From Bacteroidia bacterium (GTDB lineage Bacteria; Bacteroidota; Bacteroidia; Bacteroidales; Prolixibacteraceae): DNA of 44,285 bases. Positions 22,796-32,558 of the stretch are shown piece by piece (position 1 is the stretch's first letter; every line of letters begins with the position of its first letter). The position numbers and the translations under genes were made by a program. The stretch is taken from the NCBI GenBank assembly GCA_026391655.1, contig JAPLDR010000108.1, positions 12,058 through 56,342 on the forward strand. The letters run 5' to 3'. Below the pieces are notes generated by a model. It saw only the letters and a list, made by a program, of their open reading frames with translations. It searched no databases and was not told the origin of the DNA.

Positions 22796-24229
22796 ATGAA
22801 AAAAACTTTATTTCTAATTATAACTGGCTTATTCTTCATGCAAAGTGCTTTTGCACAGGAGAGTAAGGAGGCGCGTGACAAACGGATGCAATGGTGGCGC
22901 GAAACCCACTTCGGAATGTTTATTCACAGGGGGCCGTATTCGGTTCTTGGTGGGGTTTACAACGGCAATCAGCAAAGGCGGGGTGGCGCCGAGTGGATCA
23001 TGAACCGCTGCAAAATTCCGGTTGCTGAATATCAGAAATATGCATCTACTTTAAATCCGGTCAATTACGATCCTGAATCATGGGTATTGCTTGCGAAACA
23101 GGCCGGAATGAAGTATATGATCATCACTGCCAAGCATCACGATGGTTTTGCGATGTTTAAATCGAATGCAAGCAAATTCAACATTGTCGATTTTACGCCT
23201 TACGGAAAAGATGTCCTCGATGCGCTCGCTAAAGCCTGCCGCAAACACGGCATGAAACTGGGATTTTATTATTCGCAGGCACAGGACTGGAACAATCCGG
23301 GCGGAGCAGCTGCCCGGAAGGTGGCTTCTGAAGGTTGGGCCAATCCCGATTCTACCCGTATCGATGCGTTCACAACTGCCAACAAAGGTCATTGGGATCC
23401 TGCCCAAATGACTAAAACGATGGATGAATACATCGGGAAGGTGGCTATTCCTCAGGTTCGTGAACTGATGACCAACTATGGCGATATTGCTGTCCTATGG
23501 TGGGATACGCCAACCAATATGACCGATGAGTATGCCCTGAAATTACAGGCACTGCTGAAACTTCAACCTAATATCATCACCAACGACAGGCTCAAACGAC
23601 CCAATTTCCCCGGTGATACAGGAACTCCTGAACAGAAAATTCCCGGTCAGGATGAACTTGACGGAAAAGACTGGGAAACCTGTATGACAATGGGCAGCTC
23701 CTGGGGATTCAAAAGTTGGGATGAGAAATGGAAATCTCCTGAAACACTGATCCGTAACCTGTGCGATATTGCCTCCAAAGGTGGAAATTATCTCCTAAAT
23801 ATTGGCCCAAATTCACTTGGTGAGATTCCTCAGCAAAGTATCGACGCTTTGAAAACTGTTGGAAGCTGGATGAAAACCAACAGTGAAGCCATTTATAAAA
23901 CCACGGCGAGTCCGCTCGGAAGCCTGCCATGGGGGCGTTGTACCCAAAAGGAAGTAAATGGGAATACTGTTTTTTATTTATCTGTTTTCGACTGGCCAAA
24001 AGATGGTAAACTGATTGTTCCCGGGCTCAATCAATCAGTTGCTTCTGCAAAATTACTTGCAAACGGATCACCTTTAAAAACAAAAACCAGCAATGACGGA
24101 TTGGAAATTTCTGTTCCTTCAAAAGCTGCCGATGCCATTGCTTCAGTCATCAAAGTCACCTTAATAGGGAAAATTGAAGCGACAACTAAAGGTGCTGCGA
24201 AGAAGATGAAAACAGGAGCATTGGATTAA
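22796..24229 (+). CDS. Alpha-L-fucosidase, GH29 family
   Basis: This 477-residue secreted enzyme has a signal peptide (about 1-21, ending SAFAQ) followed by a GH29 barrel. Characteristic segments are WWRETHFGMFIHRGPYSV, WVLLAKQAGMKYMIITAKHH (substrate-site His pair), HGMKLGFYYSQAQDWNNPG, and AVLWWDTPTNM with Asp237 as the likely nucleophile. GNYLLNIGPNSLGEIP closes the barrel and a small beta-sandwich follows (about 375-460). The enzyme releases alpha-L-fucose from glycans by a retaining mechanism in the periplasm or outside the cell. The GH31 gene lies 230 bases downstream in the same direction. No fucose catabolic gene or SusCD pair is adjacent, so it is an isolated glycan-utilisation gene pair. 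Confidence 0.93.
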   Translation: MKKTLFLIITGLFFMQSAFAQESKEARDKRMQWWRETHFGMFIHRGPYSVLGGVYNGNQQRRGGAEWIMNRCKIPVAEYQKYASTLNPVNYDPESWVLLAKQAGMKYMIITAKHHDGFAMFKSNASKFNIVDFTPYGKDVLDALAKACRKHGMKLGFYYSQAQDWNNPGGAAARKVASEGWANPDSTRIDAFTTANKGHWDPAQMTKTMDEYIGKVAIPQVRELMTNYGDIAVLWWDTPTNMTDEYALKLQALLKLQPNIITNDRLKRPNFPGDTGTPEQKIPGQDELDGKDWETCMTMGSSWGFKSWDEKWKSPETLIRNLCDIASKGGNYLLNIGPNSLGEIPQQSIDALKTVGSWMKTNSEAIYKTTASPLGSLPWGRCTQKEVNGNTVFYLSVFDWPKDGKLIVPGLNQSVASAKLLANGSPLKTKTSNDGLEISVPSKAADAIASVIKVTLIGKIEATTKGAAKKMKTGALD

Positions 24230-24459
24230 TACATTTTTTATTTGGACTTTTTGGAGATTCAATGATTAGTAAAATAGAATAATGAAATGAGCATGATTAC
24301 GAAAACACCAATCGGAATGAATATAAACTTCATGCGAATCGAAGATCAACGAAGTTAATTCCATACGACCATTAAAAATCAAATTATATACGTATGAAAA
24401 AATAACAATTTTCCAGCTCCTTTTGATTAGTACATCAACTTATTAATTTATTACGAATC

Positions 24460-26607
24460 ATGAGATTACCCCTAAAATTATTAGTTATTTTGCTTGGGTT
24501 TTCACAATTTACAAAAGCGCAATCCCCAACCTGGTCAGAAGTTGCACCCGGAGTTTGGAAAACTATTATCGGAAATCCTGAAGTATTTGATCTTTTGGAA
24601 GCTGCTGAGGCAAAGCCCAATGTTGAGGCTCTTCAAAAGCTCGGGACTGCAAATTTTCCGTTATCCAAGGCCGATATAGCAGCCGAGGTTAATAATGGCC
24701 AGACATTTCTCCGGTTCCCATTGGTTAAAGAAGAACAGATTTTCGGATTTGGATTGAATTATAAAACTGTATATCAACGCGGTAGAATCCTTGAATTACA
24801 TGTTGACCATTATGGTGGTGTTGATAACGGGCGCACCCATGCCCCGGTACCTTTTTATGTGTCAGACAAAGGATATGGCGTATTCATCAACAGTGCAAGG
24901 TATATGAAGGTATGGGCTGGTTCTGCCGTGCGCAAGGATAGTCCGAATGCTCCCGAGCCCCGCGATCGCAATACCGATAAAAAATGGACCTCAAAACCTT
25001 ATTCGGATGCTGTGGAAATACTGGTTCCGTTCGCCGGAGTTGAGGTTTATGTTTTTGCCGGCCCTACAGCCCTCGATGCCGTACGTCGTTACAACCTTTA
25101 TTCAGGAGGTGGACCTCTTCCTCCACGGTGGGGATTGGGCTTCACACAGCGTGTTCCAACACTCTCAACAGCCGAACAGGTTGTCCAGAGTGCCAAACTC
25201 TTTACCGAGCATGGTTTTCCACTCGATTTTATTGGTCTTGAGCCAGGCTGGCAGAGCAAATCCTATCCTTGTACGTTTGAATGGGACAAATCGCGCTTCC
25301 CCGATCCGGCAGCATTTTTGAAGACCATGAAAAGCCTGGGAATCCGAATCAATTTATGGACAAATCCATATATATCAGCCGAATCGCCCATCTACAAACC
25401 TATGTTGCCTTATGTTGGAACGCACACCGTCTGGGGTGGCGTCGTACCCGATTACACCATTCCAAAGGCACAAAGTATTTTGCTTGAGCAGCTCAGCAAC
25501 GACCAGGTGAAAATAGGCGTAAGTGGCTATAAGATTGATGAATGTGATGGTTACGATCGCTATTTGTGGCCCGACGTGGCTAAATTCCCTTCGGGAAAGA
25601 GTGCAGAACAAATTCGTCAGACCTATGGATTAATACTTCAGAAAATTACCACGGGACTTTTCAGGCAAAATAATACTCGAACCTGGGGTCTCGTAAGAGC
25701 CTCAAATGGTGGTGGTTCTTCATTTCCTTATGTAATTTACAGTGATTCATACATTCATGAAGATTATATTACAGGACTGATTAACAGCGGATTTGCCGGA
25801 GTTCTCTGGACGCCTGAAGTGCGTGGTGCAAAGACAGGCGAAGAATGGATCCGACGAATACAAACTGTATGTTTCTCGCCAATGGCCATGATCAATGCCT
25901 GGTCAAGCGGTACAAAACCATGGTCATTTCCGGAAGTTGAAAAAGATGTAAAATTTTATTCCGATCTTCGCATGCAACTCATGCCCTACTTCTATTCAGA
26001 ATTTGCTAAATATCACTTTGAAGGAACACCACCTTTCCGTGCGATGAATCTTGAGCCTGGTTTTAAGGTCAATACAGAATTGGTGGTAAAAACCACTAAC
26101 CTGAATGTGGATCCATATACTGACACAATTCAGAAAGAAATTAAGGATCAGTATATGTCGGGCGAATATATGCTCGTAGCGCCTTTATTTGCTGGCCAAA
26201 CTTCGCGCGAGGTGATTCTTCCAAAGGGGAAATGGTACGATTTTTATACGGGGAAATATGCCGGCGATGGAGAAGTGATTAAAGTATCACCCGGAATTGA
26301 AAGAATTCCGCTCTTTGTCAAAGACGGTGCCATCATTCCCATGATGAAAGCCACACTTCACGCCCCTGTTGCCGGTGAAAAGGTTGACCTTGAAATTTGT
26401 TATTACGGCGCTAAACCAGGAAGCTACAAACTCTATGACGATGATGGCGAAACGTTTAACTACGAAAAAGGCGATTTTTCATGGCGCGAATTAAAGGTGT
26501 CTCCCGATAAAAAAGGAAAATTGATTGGAACAATTTCGAAAGCCGAAAAAGGGAAATCTGATAATATTGGGAACATAACCTGGAAATTCATGACCCCGGA
26601 AAAATAA
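24460..26607 (+). CDS. Glycoside hydrolase family 31 enzyme (alpha-glycosidase)
   Basis: The 715-residue protein has a signal peptide (about 1-20, ending FTKAQ), an N-terminal beta-sandwich, a barrel beginning near PPRWGLGFTQRVPTLSTAEQ, and C-terminal beta domains ending near YDDDGETFNYEKGDFSWREL. The predicted nucleophile is Asp360 in SGYKIDECDGYDRY and the acid/base Asp429 in YVIYSDSYIHEDY. The typical GH31 WIDMNE and SGD words are replaced by KIDECDG and YSDS, pointing to a less common subgroup acting on something other than maltose-type sugars (galactosides or xylosides are possible). The specificity is not readable. It is probably periplasmic, acting alongside the GH29 fucosidase. Confidence 0.9.
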   Translation: MRLPLKLLVILLGFSQFTKAQSPTWSEVAPGVWKTIIGNPEVFDLLEAAEAKPNVEALQKLGTANFPLSKADIAAEVNNGQTFLRFPLVKEEQIFGFGLNYKTVYQRGRILELHVDHYGGVDNGRTHAPVPFYVSDKGYGVFINSARYMKVWAGSAVRKDSPNAPEPRDRNTDKKWTSKPYSDAVEILVPFAGVEVYVFAGPTALDAVRRYNLYSGGGPLPPRWGLGFTQRVPTLSTAEQVVQSAKLFTEHGFPLDFIGLEPGWQSKSYPCTFEWDKSRFPDPAAFLKTMKSLGIRINLWTNPYISAESPIYKPMLPYVGTHTVWGGVVPDYTIPKAQSILLEQLSNDQVKIGVSGYKIDECDGYDRYLWPDVAKFPSGKSAEQIRQTYGLILQKITTGLFRQNNTRTWGLVRASNGGGSSFPYVIYSDSYIHEDYITGLINSGFAGVLWTPEVRGAKTGEEWIRRIQTVCFSPMAMINAWSSGTKPWSFPEVEKDVKFYSDLRMQLMPYFYSEFAKYHFEGTPPFRAMNLEPGFKVNTELVVKTTNLNVDPYTDTIQKEIKDQYMSGEYMLVAPLFAGQTSREVILPKGKWYDFYTGKYAGDGEVIKVSPGIERIPLFVKDGAIIPMMKATLHAPVAGEKVDLEICYYGAKPGSYKLYDDDGETFNYEKGDFSWRELKVSPDKKGKLIGTISKAEKGKSDNIGNITWKFMTPEK

Positions 26608-26683
26608 AAATCCTGGTTGTTATACCTTTCATTAGACCGGCTTTTATTATATTGATTATTAATTAAGTTTGGAGCATTTCAAA

Positions 26684-28549
26684 ATGGAAGTAAATAAGAA
26701 AAATACAAACAAAAATCTTTTTTCGAATAATTTGATTCGGATATTTGTGCCGTCTGTAATCCTGCTTTTATCGGTTCTGTCCTATTATTTCTACAATAAT
26801 TTCAACAAGATGGTCTCGGAATCAATTATGCGGAGTTTCAACTCTAATGTGATCTCCGACGTATATGATTTGAGTTTTGAACAGTTGAATATCAATATTA
26901 TCACTGGTGACCTGAAAATCCGGAATGTGATTATTCGCCCGAAAGAAACTCCTTTGACGCGTTATCCTTACATCAATAGCTCGTTTGTTTTAAAAACCAG
27001 CCGGATTCATCTAAATAAGGTCAATCTTTATGATTTACTGAAAGTTAACCGGTTGAAAGTGTCGAAGATTGAAATTGAGAAACCAGAAATCTCTATCCTC
27101 CTTCATGGCAGGAACCCTATTATTTTCCCTTTTAAGGAGACCGGTAAAAATTTAGAAGCTGATAACAATAAATTCAAAAATTATCTCGAGTCTTATTTTC
27201 TTAGGGAATTCGTCCTGACAGATGCGTTACTGACAATGGAAGACGAGGATGCCGGCATGAGTTATAAAATTGGAGCCTTAAATATTTCGGTCAGTGATCT
27301 TTTTCTTAATCAGCAGACCGGGGTCGATTCGCTGTCTTTCAGAAAAGCGGATCTTATGCTCAACGATTTTATAACTAATTCTAAAACAGGCAGTATCAGG
27401 TCGGCAAAATCAAAAAACTATGAACTGAGCATTGATTCCCTTAAAATCCAGCAGCGACCCGATACGATTGATTATCAGGTAGCAAATTTTAAATCGCAGA
27501 TCACAGACTGGGAAATCTTTACTTCTGACAGTATTTATAAAATCGGAGCCAATTCCGTGGAATTATCGTACAAGGATAAAGCCATACATGTTAATGAGTT
27601 GATTATGAAACCTGCAATTAGCCGTGAAGCATTTAATCAACAAAATAAGTTTCAGAAAGAGCAGTATTCGATCACCGTAAAAAAAATGGATCTTCTGAAT
27701 ATTAGTTTCGATCGTCTGAAATTCAATCAGAAACTATTCATCGCTCAGGTTAATCTTCAAAATGCTGATGTGGTTATTTATAAGGATAAAACAAAGGCTC
27801 AGGATTTGAAACGGTTTCCTGAATTTCCGGGACAGCAATTAAGTGAGATTGGTATTCCTTTAACTATTAATGACCTAAACATTTCGGAATCAACGCTGGC
27901 GTACGAGGAAAAAAAGACAGACGGTGATTTGGCCGCTGTGAAAATTGGAAGACTTAATTTAAAAGCCAAAAATATTTCCAACCAAACACCCGATTCTCTT
28001 CTTTCGGTAAAACTGAATGGTTTTCTTGAGAATAAGGTTCCTTTCGATATGATGTTGGTATTCAGTTATAAAATTCCCGGGTTTAGTTTTAAAGGTGCGT
28101 TTAAATCCTTTGAATTGACAAATTTAAATCCTGTAATCCAGGCATTTGCACCTACGAGTGTCAAAAAAGGAATTGTTGATGCGATTACCTTTTCCGGAAA
28201 TGGTAATCAGAAAAAGGCAACAGGCAACATGGAATTTCTTTATCATGACCTTGGTTTAACCATTGATCTGCAGAAATTTTCGAAGTTTAAAAACTCGCTG
28301 ATCACTTTTGCTGCCAAGAGCTTTCTGAATTCAAGCAATCCTATCTCACCTGAAAAACCTGCCAGGGTGGTGGCATTCACAGTTGAGCGCGATGTGAATA
28401 AAGGATTTATTAACCTGATTGTTAAATCAGTAGTATCCGGATTGAAAGAGACGATTCACCCTTCGAAAGAGAACAGGAAGCTTAATCACGATTCAAATAG
28501 AGCGGTTAGAAAGGAACAAAGAAAGCAGGAAAAGCTTATTTCGAAGTAA
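26684..28549 (+). CDS. AsmA/DUF748-like envelope protein
   Basis: This is a 621-residue protein from the ATG at 26684; a TTG at 26669 is less likely. It has a short basic N-terminus, one membrane helix (about 17-40, IFVPSVILLLSVLSYYF) and a very long periplasmic part. The periplasmic part has repeated strand patterns typical of AsmA-like/DUF748 proteins, such as LSFEQLNINIITGDLKIRNV, LNKVNLYDLLKVNRLKVSKI and LNISVSDLFLNQQTG. These proteins are long beta-grooves thought to move phospholipids between membranes or to aid outer-membrane assembly. The C-terminus is basic (RKEQRKQEKLISK). The family call rests on pattern, not on a signature motif. It is convergent with the double FGE gene, 17 bases apart. 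Confidence 0.72.
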   Translation: MEVNKKNTNKNLFSNNLIRIFVPSVILLLSVLSYYFYNNFNKMVSESIMRSFNSNVISDVYDLSFEQLNINIITGDLKIRNVIIRPKETPLTRYPYINSSFVLKTSRIHLNKVNLYDLLKVNRLKVSKIEIEKPEISILLHGRNPIIFPFKETGKNLEADNNKFKNYLESYFLREFVLTDALLTMEDEDAGMSYKIGALNISVSDLFLNQQTGVDSLSFRKADLMLNDFITNSKTGSIRSAKSKNYELSIDSLKIQQRPDTIDYQVANFKSQITDWEIFTSDSIYKIGANSVELSYKDKAIHVNELIMKPAISREAFNQQNKFQKEQYSITVKKMDLLNISFDRLKFNQKLFIAQVNLQNADVVIYKDKTKAQDLKRFPEFPGQQLSEIGIPLTINDLNISESTLAYEEKKTDGDLAAVKIGRLNLKAKNISNQTPDSLLSVKLNGFLENKVPFDMMLVFSYKIPGFSFKGAFKSFELTNLNPVIQAFAPTSVKKGIVDAITFSGNGNQKKATGNMEFLYHDLGLTIDLQKFSKFKNSLITFAAKSFLNSSNPISPEKPARVVAFTVERDVNKGFINLIVKSVVSGLKETIHPSKENRKLNHDSNRAVRKEQRKQEKLISK

Positions 28550-28566
28550 AAGGAAATTCACAGGGT

Positions 28567-30318
28567 TTACTCAAGGAAAACGATCCGGAAGCCTAAGTCG
28601 CAACAGCGGTAATCCGGCTGATCATCATAGCGGTCTGCTGACCTGCAACGTCGCGCACTAAGGTACCAGCTGCCGCCACGAATCACTCGCGACGGCTTCC
28701 ATTCAGGCCCTTTAGGATTGGTTTGGGCCATTGGCGAATAATCGCCATAACAATCACTACACCACTCCCTTACATTGCCATGCATATCAAACAAACCCCA
28801 ATCATTTGAAATAAAACTGCCTGCCGGCATAGTTTTTTCCCGGCATTCGCTTTTTGCATGATTACTATAAGGATAATTGCCGTTATAATTAGCCTGAGTA
28901 GTACTCAGATTGACACCTGTATTAAAAGGAGTTGTGGTTCCGGCACGACATGCATATTCCCACTCAGCTTCAGTCGGCAGACGACTACCCATCCAATCGG
29001 CAAAGGCTTTTGCATCGTTCCAGCTGACATGGATAACCGGATGGTTGTATTCATTTGGTGGCCGAAGATTTCCTCTTTCATCACATTTCCAATTCACTCC
29101 TTCTCTGATCTCCATTTTTGTGCCTGTCCAAATTACACTTCCCTGAAAACCTCCTGTTCCTTTTTCGGCATCTGTAACATAGCCTGTGGAGTCAATAAAG
29201 GTTTTAAACTGCTTCATTGTCACCTCATTATTACTCATAATAAAGGCACTCAGCGTCACATCATGTTGAATTTCATTCTCCTTTCTGTCGGTTTCACTCT
29301 TAGGGCTACCCATCTTGAAAGTACCTTCCGGTGCGCTTGCCCATTCAATTGTAGCAATCCGCGCATCCAATCTTGTTGCTACAACTGCTGAACTTTCTTG
29401 ATTTGGTTCATTAATGAGATTCCCAATTATTCTCTTTTTATCAGCATTGACAGACAAAGCAAGGCGGAAACCACGATAACAGGAACGGTCGGCTGGAAAT
29501 TCAGAGCCGCGATCCGCCGATCGGCATCGCAGCGTATTATAGATCCAGCCACCTCCCCGGGAAACGCGGCGTGTTCCTGCTGCAGGTCCTTTAGGATTAG
29601 TTTGTGCCTCTTCTGAATAATCGCTGTACCAATCACTGCACCACTCGCATACGTTGCCGGCCATATCATACAAACCCCATTCATTTGGAGAGAAACTGCC
29701 TACCGGCATTATTCTCCTTCGGTATTCACCCTCTGCATTCTTGTTGTATGATAAACTACCATCGAAATTAGATTGCGAGGTTTTAAGGTTATTTCCTGTA
29801 TAAAACGGAGTAGTTGTTCCGACACGGCAGGCATATTCCCACTCCGCTTCAGTCGGCAGACGACAGCTCATCCATTCGGCAAAAGCTTTGGCATCGTTCC
29901 AACTGACATGAATTACCGGATGGTTATATTCCGTTTCCGGTCGCAGGTTTCCTCTTTCATCATATCTCCAATTTGCAGCTGCTTTGTATACAAACTCTGT
30001 ACCGTTCCAAATTACACTTCCATTGGTACCAGCAGTTCCTTTTTCGGCATCAGTAACATAGCCAGTAACATCAACAAACGCTTTAAACTGCCTGACGGTT
30101 ACCTCGTACTTACCAATTTTATAATCATTTAGTGTCACCCTATGTTGGGTTTCGTTAACCTTCCGGTCTGGTTCACTGGTTGGACTACCCATGATAAAAG
30201 TACCTGCCGGTATTTCTTCCCATTCAATAGCGGGTTTTTGAGCCGACACATTTGATGCAATAATCATGGCAACCATAATTGCAACCAGGCTTTTTAGTCT
30301 TTCGGTATCTCTTGCCAT
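28567..30318 (-). CDS. Secreted protein with two FGE-sulfatase (SUMF1-like) domains
   Basis: This 583-residue protein has a signal peptide (about 1-26, ending NVSAQ) and two complete FGE-fold domains (about 27-300 and 325-583) joined by a linker of about 30 residues rich in Asn, Glu and Ser. Both contain GTF(I/K)MGSP, HVSWNDAKAFA, LPTEAEWEYACR, WGL(Y/F)DM, GNV(C/R)EWCSD and RGG(G/S)W. Neither has the paired active-site cysteines of formylglycine-generating enzyme: each has Tyr at the first position and one Cys in RCRSADR. Sulfatase activation is therefore unlikely. Each domain resembles the single-domain protein at 1451, so this gene probably arose by internal duplication. The fold is related to C-type lectins, so a binding role is possible. 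Confidence 0.88.
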   Translation of the reverse strand: MARDTERLKSLVAIMVAMIIASNVSAQKPAIEWEEIPAGTFIMGSPTSEPDRKVNETQHRVTLNDYKIGKYEVTVRQFKAFVDVTGYVTDAEKGTAGTNGSVIWNGTEFVYKAAANWRYDERGNLRPETEYNHPVIHVSWNDAKAFAEWMSCRLPTEAEWEYACRVGTTTPFYTGNNLKTSQSNFDGSLSYNKNAEGEYRRRIMPVGSFSPNEWGLYDMAGNVCEWCSDWYSDYSEEAQTNPKGPAAGTRRVSRGGGWIYNTLRCRSADRGSEFPADRSCYRGFRLALSVNADKKRIIGNLINEPNQESSAVVATRLDARIATIEWASAPEGTFKMGSPKSETDRKENEIQHDVTLSAFIMSNNEVTMKQFKTFIDSTGYVTDAEKGTGGFQGSVIWTGTKMEIREGVNWKCDERGNLRPPNEYNHPVIHVSWNDAKAFADWMGSRLPTEAEWEYACRAGTTTPFNTGVNLSTTQANYNGNYPYSNHAKSECREKTMPAGSFISNDWGLFDMHGNVREWCSDCYGDYSPMAQTNPKGPEWKPSRVIRGGSWYLSARRCRSADRYDDQPDYRCCDLGFRIVFLE

Positions 30319-30486
30319 GATAAGGATGTTTGTATAAGTTCAGGATACTTTTCAAAAAAAATGGATTGCGGTTCGTTCTGGTTGAACTTCACTTTATTAA
30401 CGAACGCAAATTAGGTATTAAAAAAACAAAATGCAATACGTATGAATTATTTTGTATCTGTTTATTAAGATAACCGAAATATTGCC
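30319..30486 (-). promoter_or_regulatory. Leader of the double-FGE gene with a small inverted repeat
   Basis: This AT-rich spacer between the GH127 gene's end and the FGE gene's start contains GTTCGTT (30371-30377) and AACGAAC (30399-30405) as a 7-base inverted repeat separated by 21 bases. It could be an operator or chance. No gene is visible. Confidence 0.2.
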
Positions 30487-30498
30487 GCCAAGTCGCGC

Positions 30499-32487
30499 CT
30501 AATCTGCCCGCGGCGATGCAGATTTCATTGTGGTTGTAGCTTCCTTGTCGGGCATCCAGACCAGCATATTGGCCATGCCACGGTTGTTCCAGGCATAATA
30601 CGGAATGGCTTTTAGCGTAACCGGTTCAACAGATTTGGAATTGCCGGATTGGCTTACTTTGCTGCCCTTCATCGATAGGGTCACGACACCACCCAGCAGA
30701 TTTTTCTCAAATTGACTTTCAACAGTTGCTTCCGGCGAAACAAACTCATCGTACATCCAACCATTATTATTATCCTTATCTTCAAAACAATACACGACCG
30801 GACCGCGCTGGTAGGCAACTTTCCCCTTATCATTGGTTACTTGAATGTTTGCTGCAATTTTACGTACGGGCATCGGAAAATCAATTTCCACTTGATCGCC
30901 TTTTCCCCATCGCTGATTCAACACTGCGTATCCATTCACTAATTCCAATTGTTTTTCTTTGCCATTTATCCGAATGGTGTATTTTTCAGTATTTTGATTC
31001 ACAAATTGATACAAATCAGACGGGACTGCCTGGTTTTGCGCCCATCCGGGAATACGGATTTTCAAACCAAAACGATCATTACCCGGTTTGTTGACAATAA
31101 TGACCACTTTGCCATCCCATGGATAACTGGTTTGCTGAATAATGCCAATCGTATCTTTTCCGAGTTGTATCGAAGCCTTTCCGGCAGCAAACAGGTTGAT
31201 GTAAATACTGTGATCGTCGGTAGTGTAAACATATCCGGGTACCGAAGCCATAAAACGGGTGATGTTTCCCGGACAGCAGGCACAGCCGAACCAGGGAGCA
31301 CGCTCGTGGTTGTGTACCGATTCGAGCGGGTTATCGTAGAAAAATTTGTCACCACTGAGTGAAACTCCTGAAATCACACCGTTGTAAAGTGCACGTTCCA
31401 GCACATCGTAAAATTTTGAATTGCCGTCGTTCAGAAACAAGCGATAGTTCCAGTAAACGTTCGAAATAGATGCACAGGTTTCGCAGTAAGCAGTCATGTT
31501 TGGCAGTTCGTAATTTGGACCAAAACCTTCGCCCTGAGCCCTTGAGCCAATTCCCCCGGTGATGTACAGCTTTTTCGAAACCACGTTTCCCCATACCCGT
31601 TTAGCGGCATCCATTAGTGCCTGATCTTTCATCAGTGAAGCCACATCGGTTACTCCTGAATAAAGGTATCCAAAACGAACAGCATGGCCGACAGCTTCAT
31701 CCTGATTGATAATCAGTTTATGATCCTGACTGTATTCGCTCAGTTTGTGTCCATCGGTTCCTTTTCCTGTTTCGTCGATAAAAAATCGGGCCAGTTTCAG
31801 GTATTTCTCATTGTTGGTTACACGATAAAGTTTTACAAGCGCCATTTCAACAATCGGGTGTCCGGAGGGAACTTTTTTCTGTCCTTCACCGGGACCGAAA
31901 ACCTGATCCACGAGATCTGCATTTTTTAATGCGATATTGAACAAGGTTCGTTTTCCTGTGGCCTGAAAATGGGCAACCGCTGCTTCGTAAAGGTGACCGC
32001 AATTATACAACTCGTGACTATTGAGCCGATCCCAACGACCTTTTCCGTACCAGCGTTCAATTCGTTTGCATTTGTTGGTCAGGCAGGTATAAAGATATCT
32101 GTCCTTTTCCTGCGCCGCACCGATCAGTGTGATTAAACTGTCGAGGTAAGCATCGAGTTTTTTATCGTACTGAACAGCTAATGCATACGAAGCTCCTTCG
32201 AGCACTTTGTACACATCGGTATCATCAAACGGGAAATCGCCCTTGTGTTCTCCTTTGATCAATCCGCCAGCGAGTGCGAAATTATCCAGCCGTCCGGTTT
32301 CTTCGCATTTCCCGAACGCTGAAGGGATAGAAACGGTCCGGTTGATGCTGATTTTCGGAGCCCAAAACTGATCATCGAGATGGACTGCTGTAAATGGAAC
32401 CGGTTTTAAAGGAGTGTTTGTTTCTTCCTTTTGATTACAGGAACACCAACAAAACAAGACGAAAACGAAGGATAGTAGTCTCATCAT
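30499..32487 (-). CDS. GH127-family (DUF1680) beta-L-arabinofuranosidase-like lipoprotein
   Basis: This is a 662-residue protein from the ATG at 32487 (a second ATG is directly after it). The N-terminus, LLSFVFVLFCWCSCNQKE, looks like a lipoprotein signal with Cys near residue 18, so it is probably membrane-anchored. The catalytic domain starts with the GH127 hallmark PFTAVHLDDQFWAPKISINR and has TGRLDNF, GKGRWDRLNSHELYNCGHLY, ITGGIGSRAQGEGFGPNYEL, TAYCETCASISNVYWNYRLF, and WFGCACCPGNITRFMASV. The CETC and CACC motifs supply the metal-bound cysteines, one of which acts as nucleophile in this family. The likely product is L-arabinose from arabinofuranosides, although related GH families with other specificity are hard to exclude. 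A serine hydrolase gene lies upstream on the same strand. Confidence 0.9.
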   Translation of the reverse strand: MMRLLSFVFVLFCWCSCNQKEETNTPLKPVPFTAVHLDDQFWAPKISINRTVSIPSAFGKCEETGRLDNFALAGGLIKGEHKGDFPFDDTDVYKVLEGASYALAVQYDKKLDAYLDSLITLIGAAQEKDRYLYTCLTNKCKRIERWYGKGRWDRLNSHELYNCGHLYEAAVAHFQATGKRTLFNIALKNADLVDQVFGPGEGQKKVPSGHPIVEMALVKLYRVTNNEKYLKLARFFIDETGKGTDGHKLSEYSQDHKLIINQDEAVGHAVRFGYLYSGVTDVASLMKDQALMDAAKRVWGNVVSKKLYITGGIGSRAQGEGFGPNYELPNMTAYCETCASISNVYWNYRLFLNDGNSKFYDVLERALYNGVISGVSLSGDKFFYDNPLESVHNHERAPWFGCACCPGNITRFMASVPGYVYTTDDHSIYINLFAAGKASIQLGKDTIGIIQQTSYPWDGKVVIIVNKPGNDRFGLKIRIPGWAQNQAVPSDLYQFVNQNTEKYTIRINGKEKQLELVNGYAVLNQRWGKGDQVEIDFPMPVRKIAANIQVTNDKGKVAYQRGPVVYCFEDKDNNNGWMYDEFVSPEATVESQFEKNLLGGVVTLSMKGSKVSQSGNSKSVEPVTLKAIPYYAWNNRGMANMLVWMPDKEATTTMKSASPRAD

Positions 32488-32558
32488 AGATTGTATAAAT
32501 AACAAACAAGGTATATCACGGGGTAATTATTTCCTGCGGAGACGTTTGTGTAATGCTG

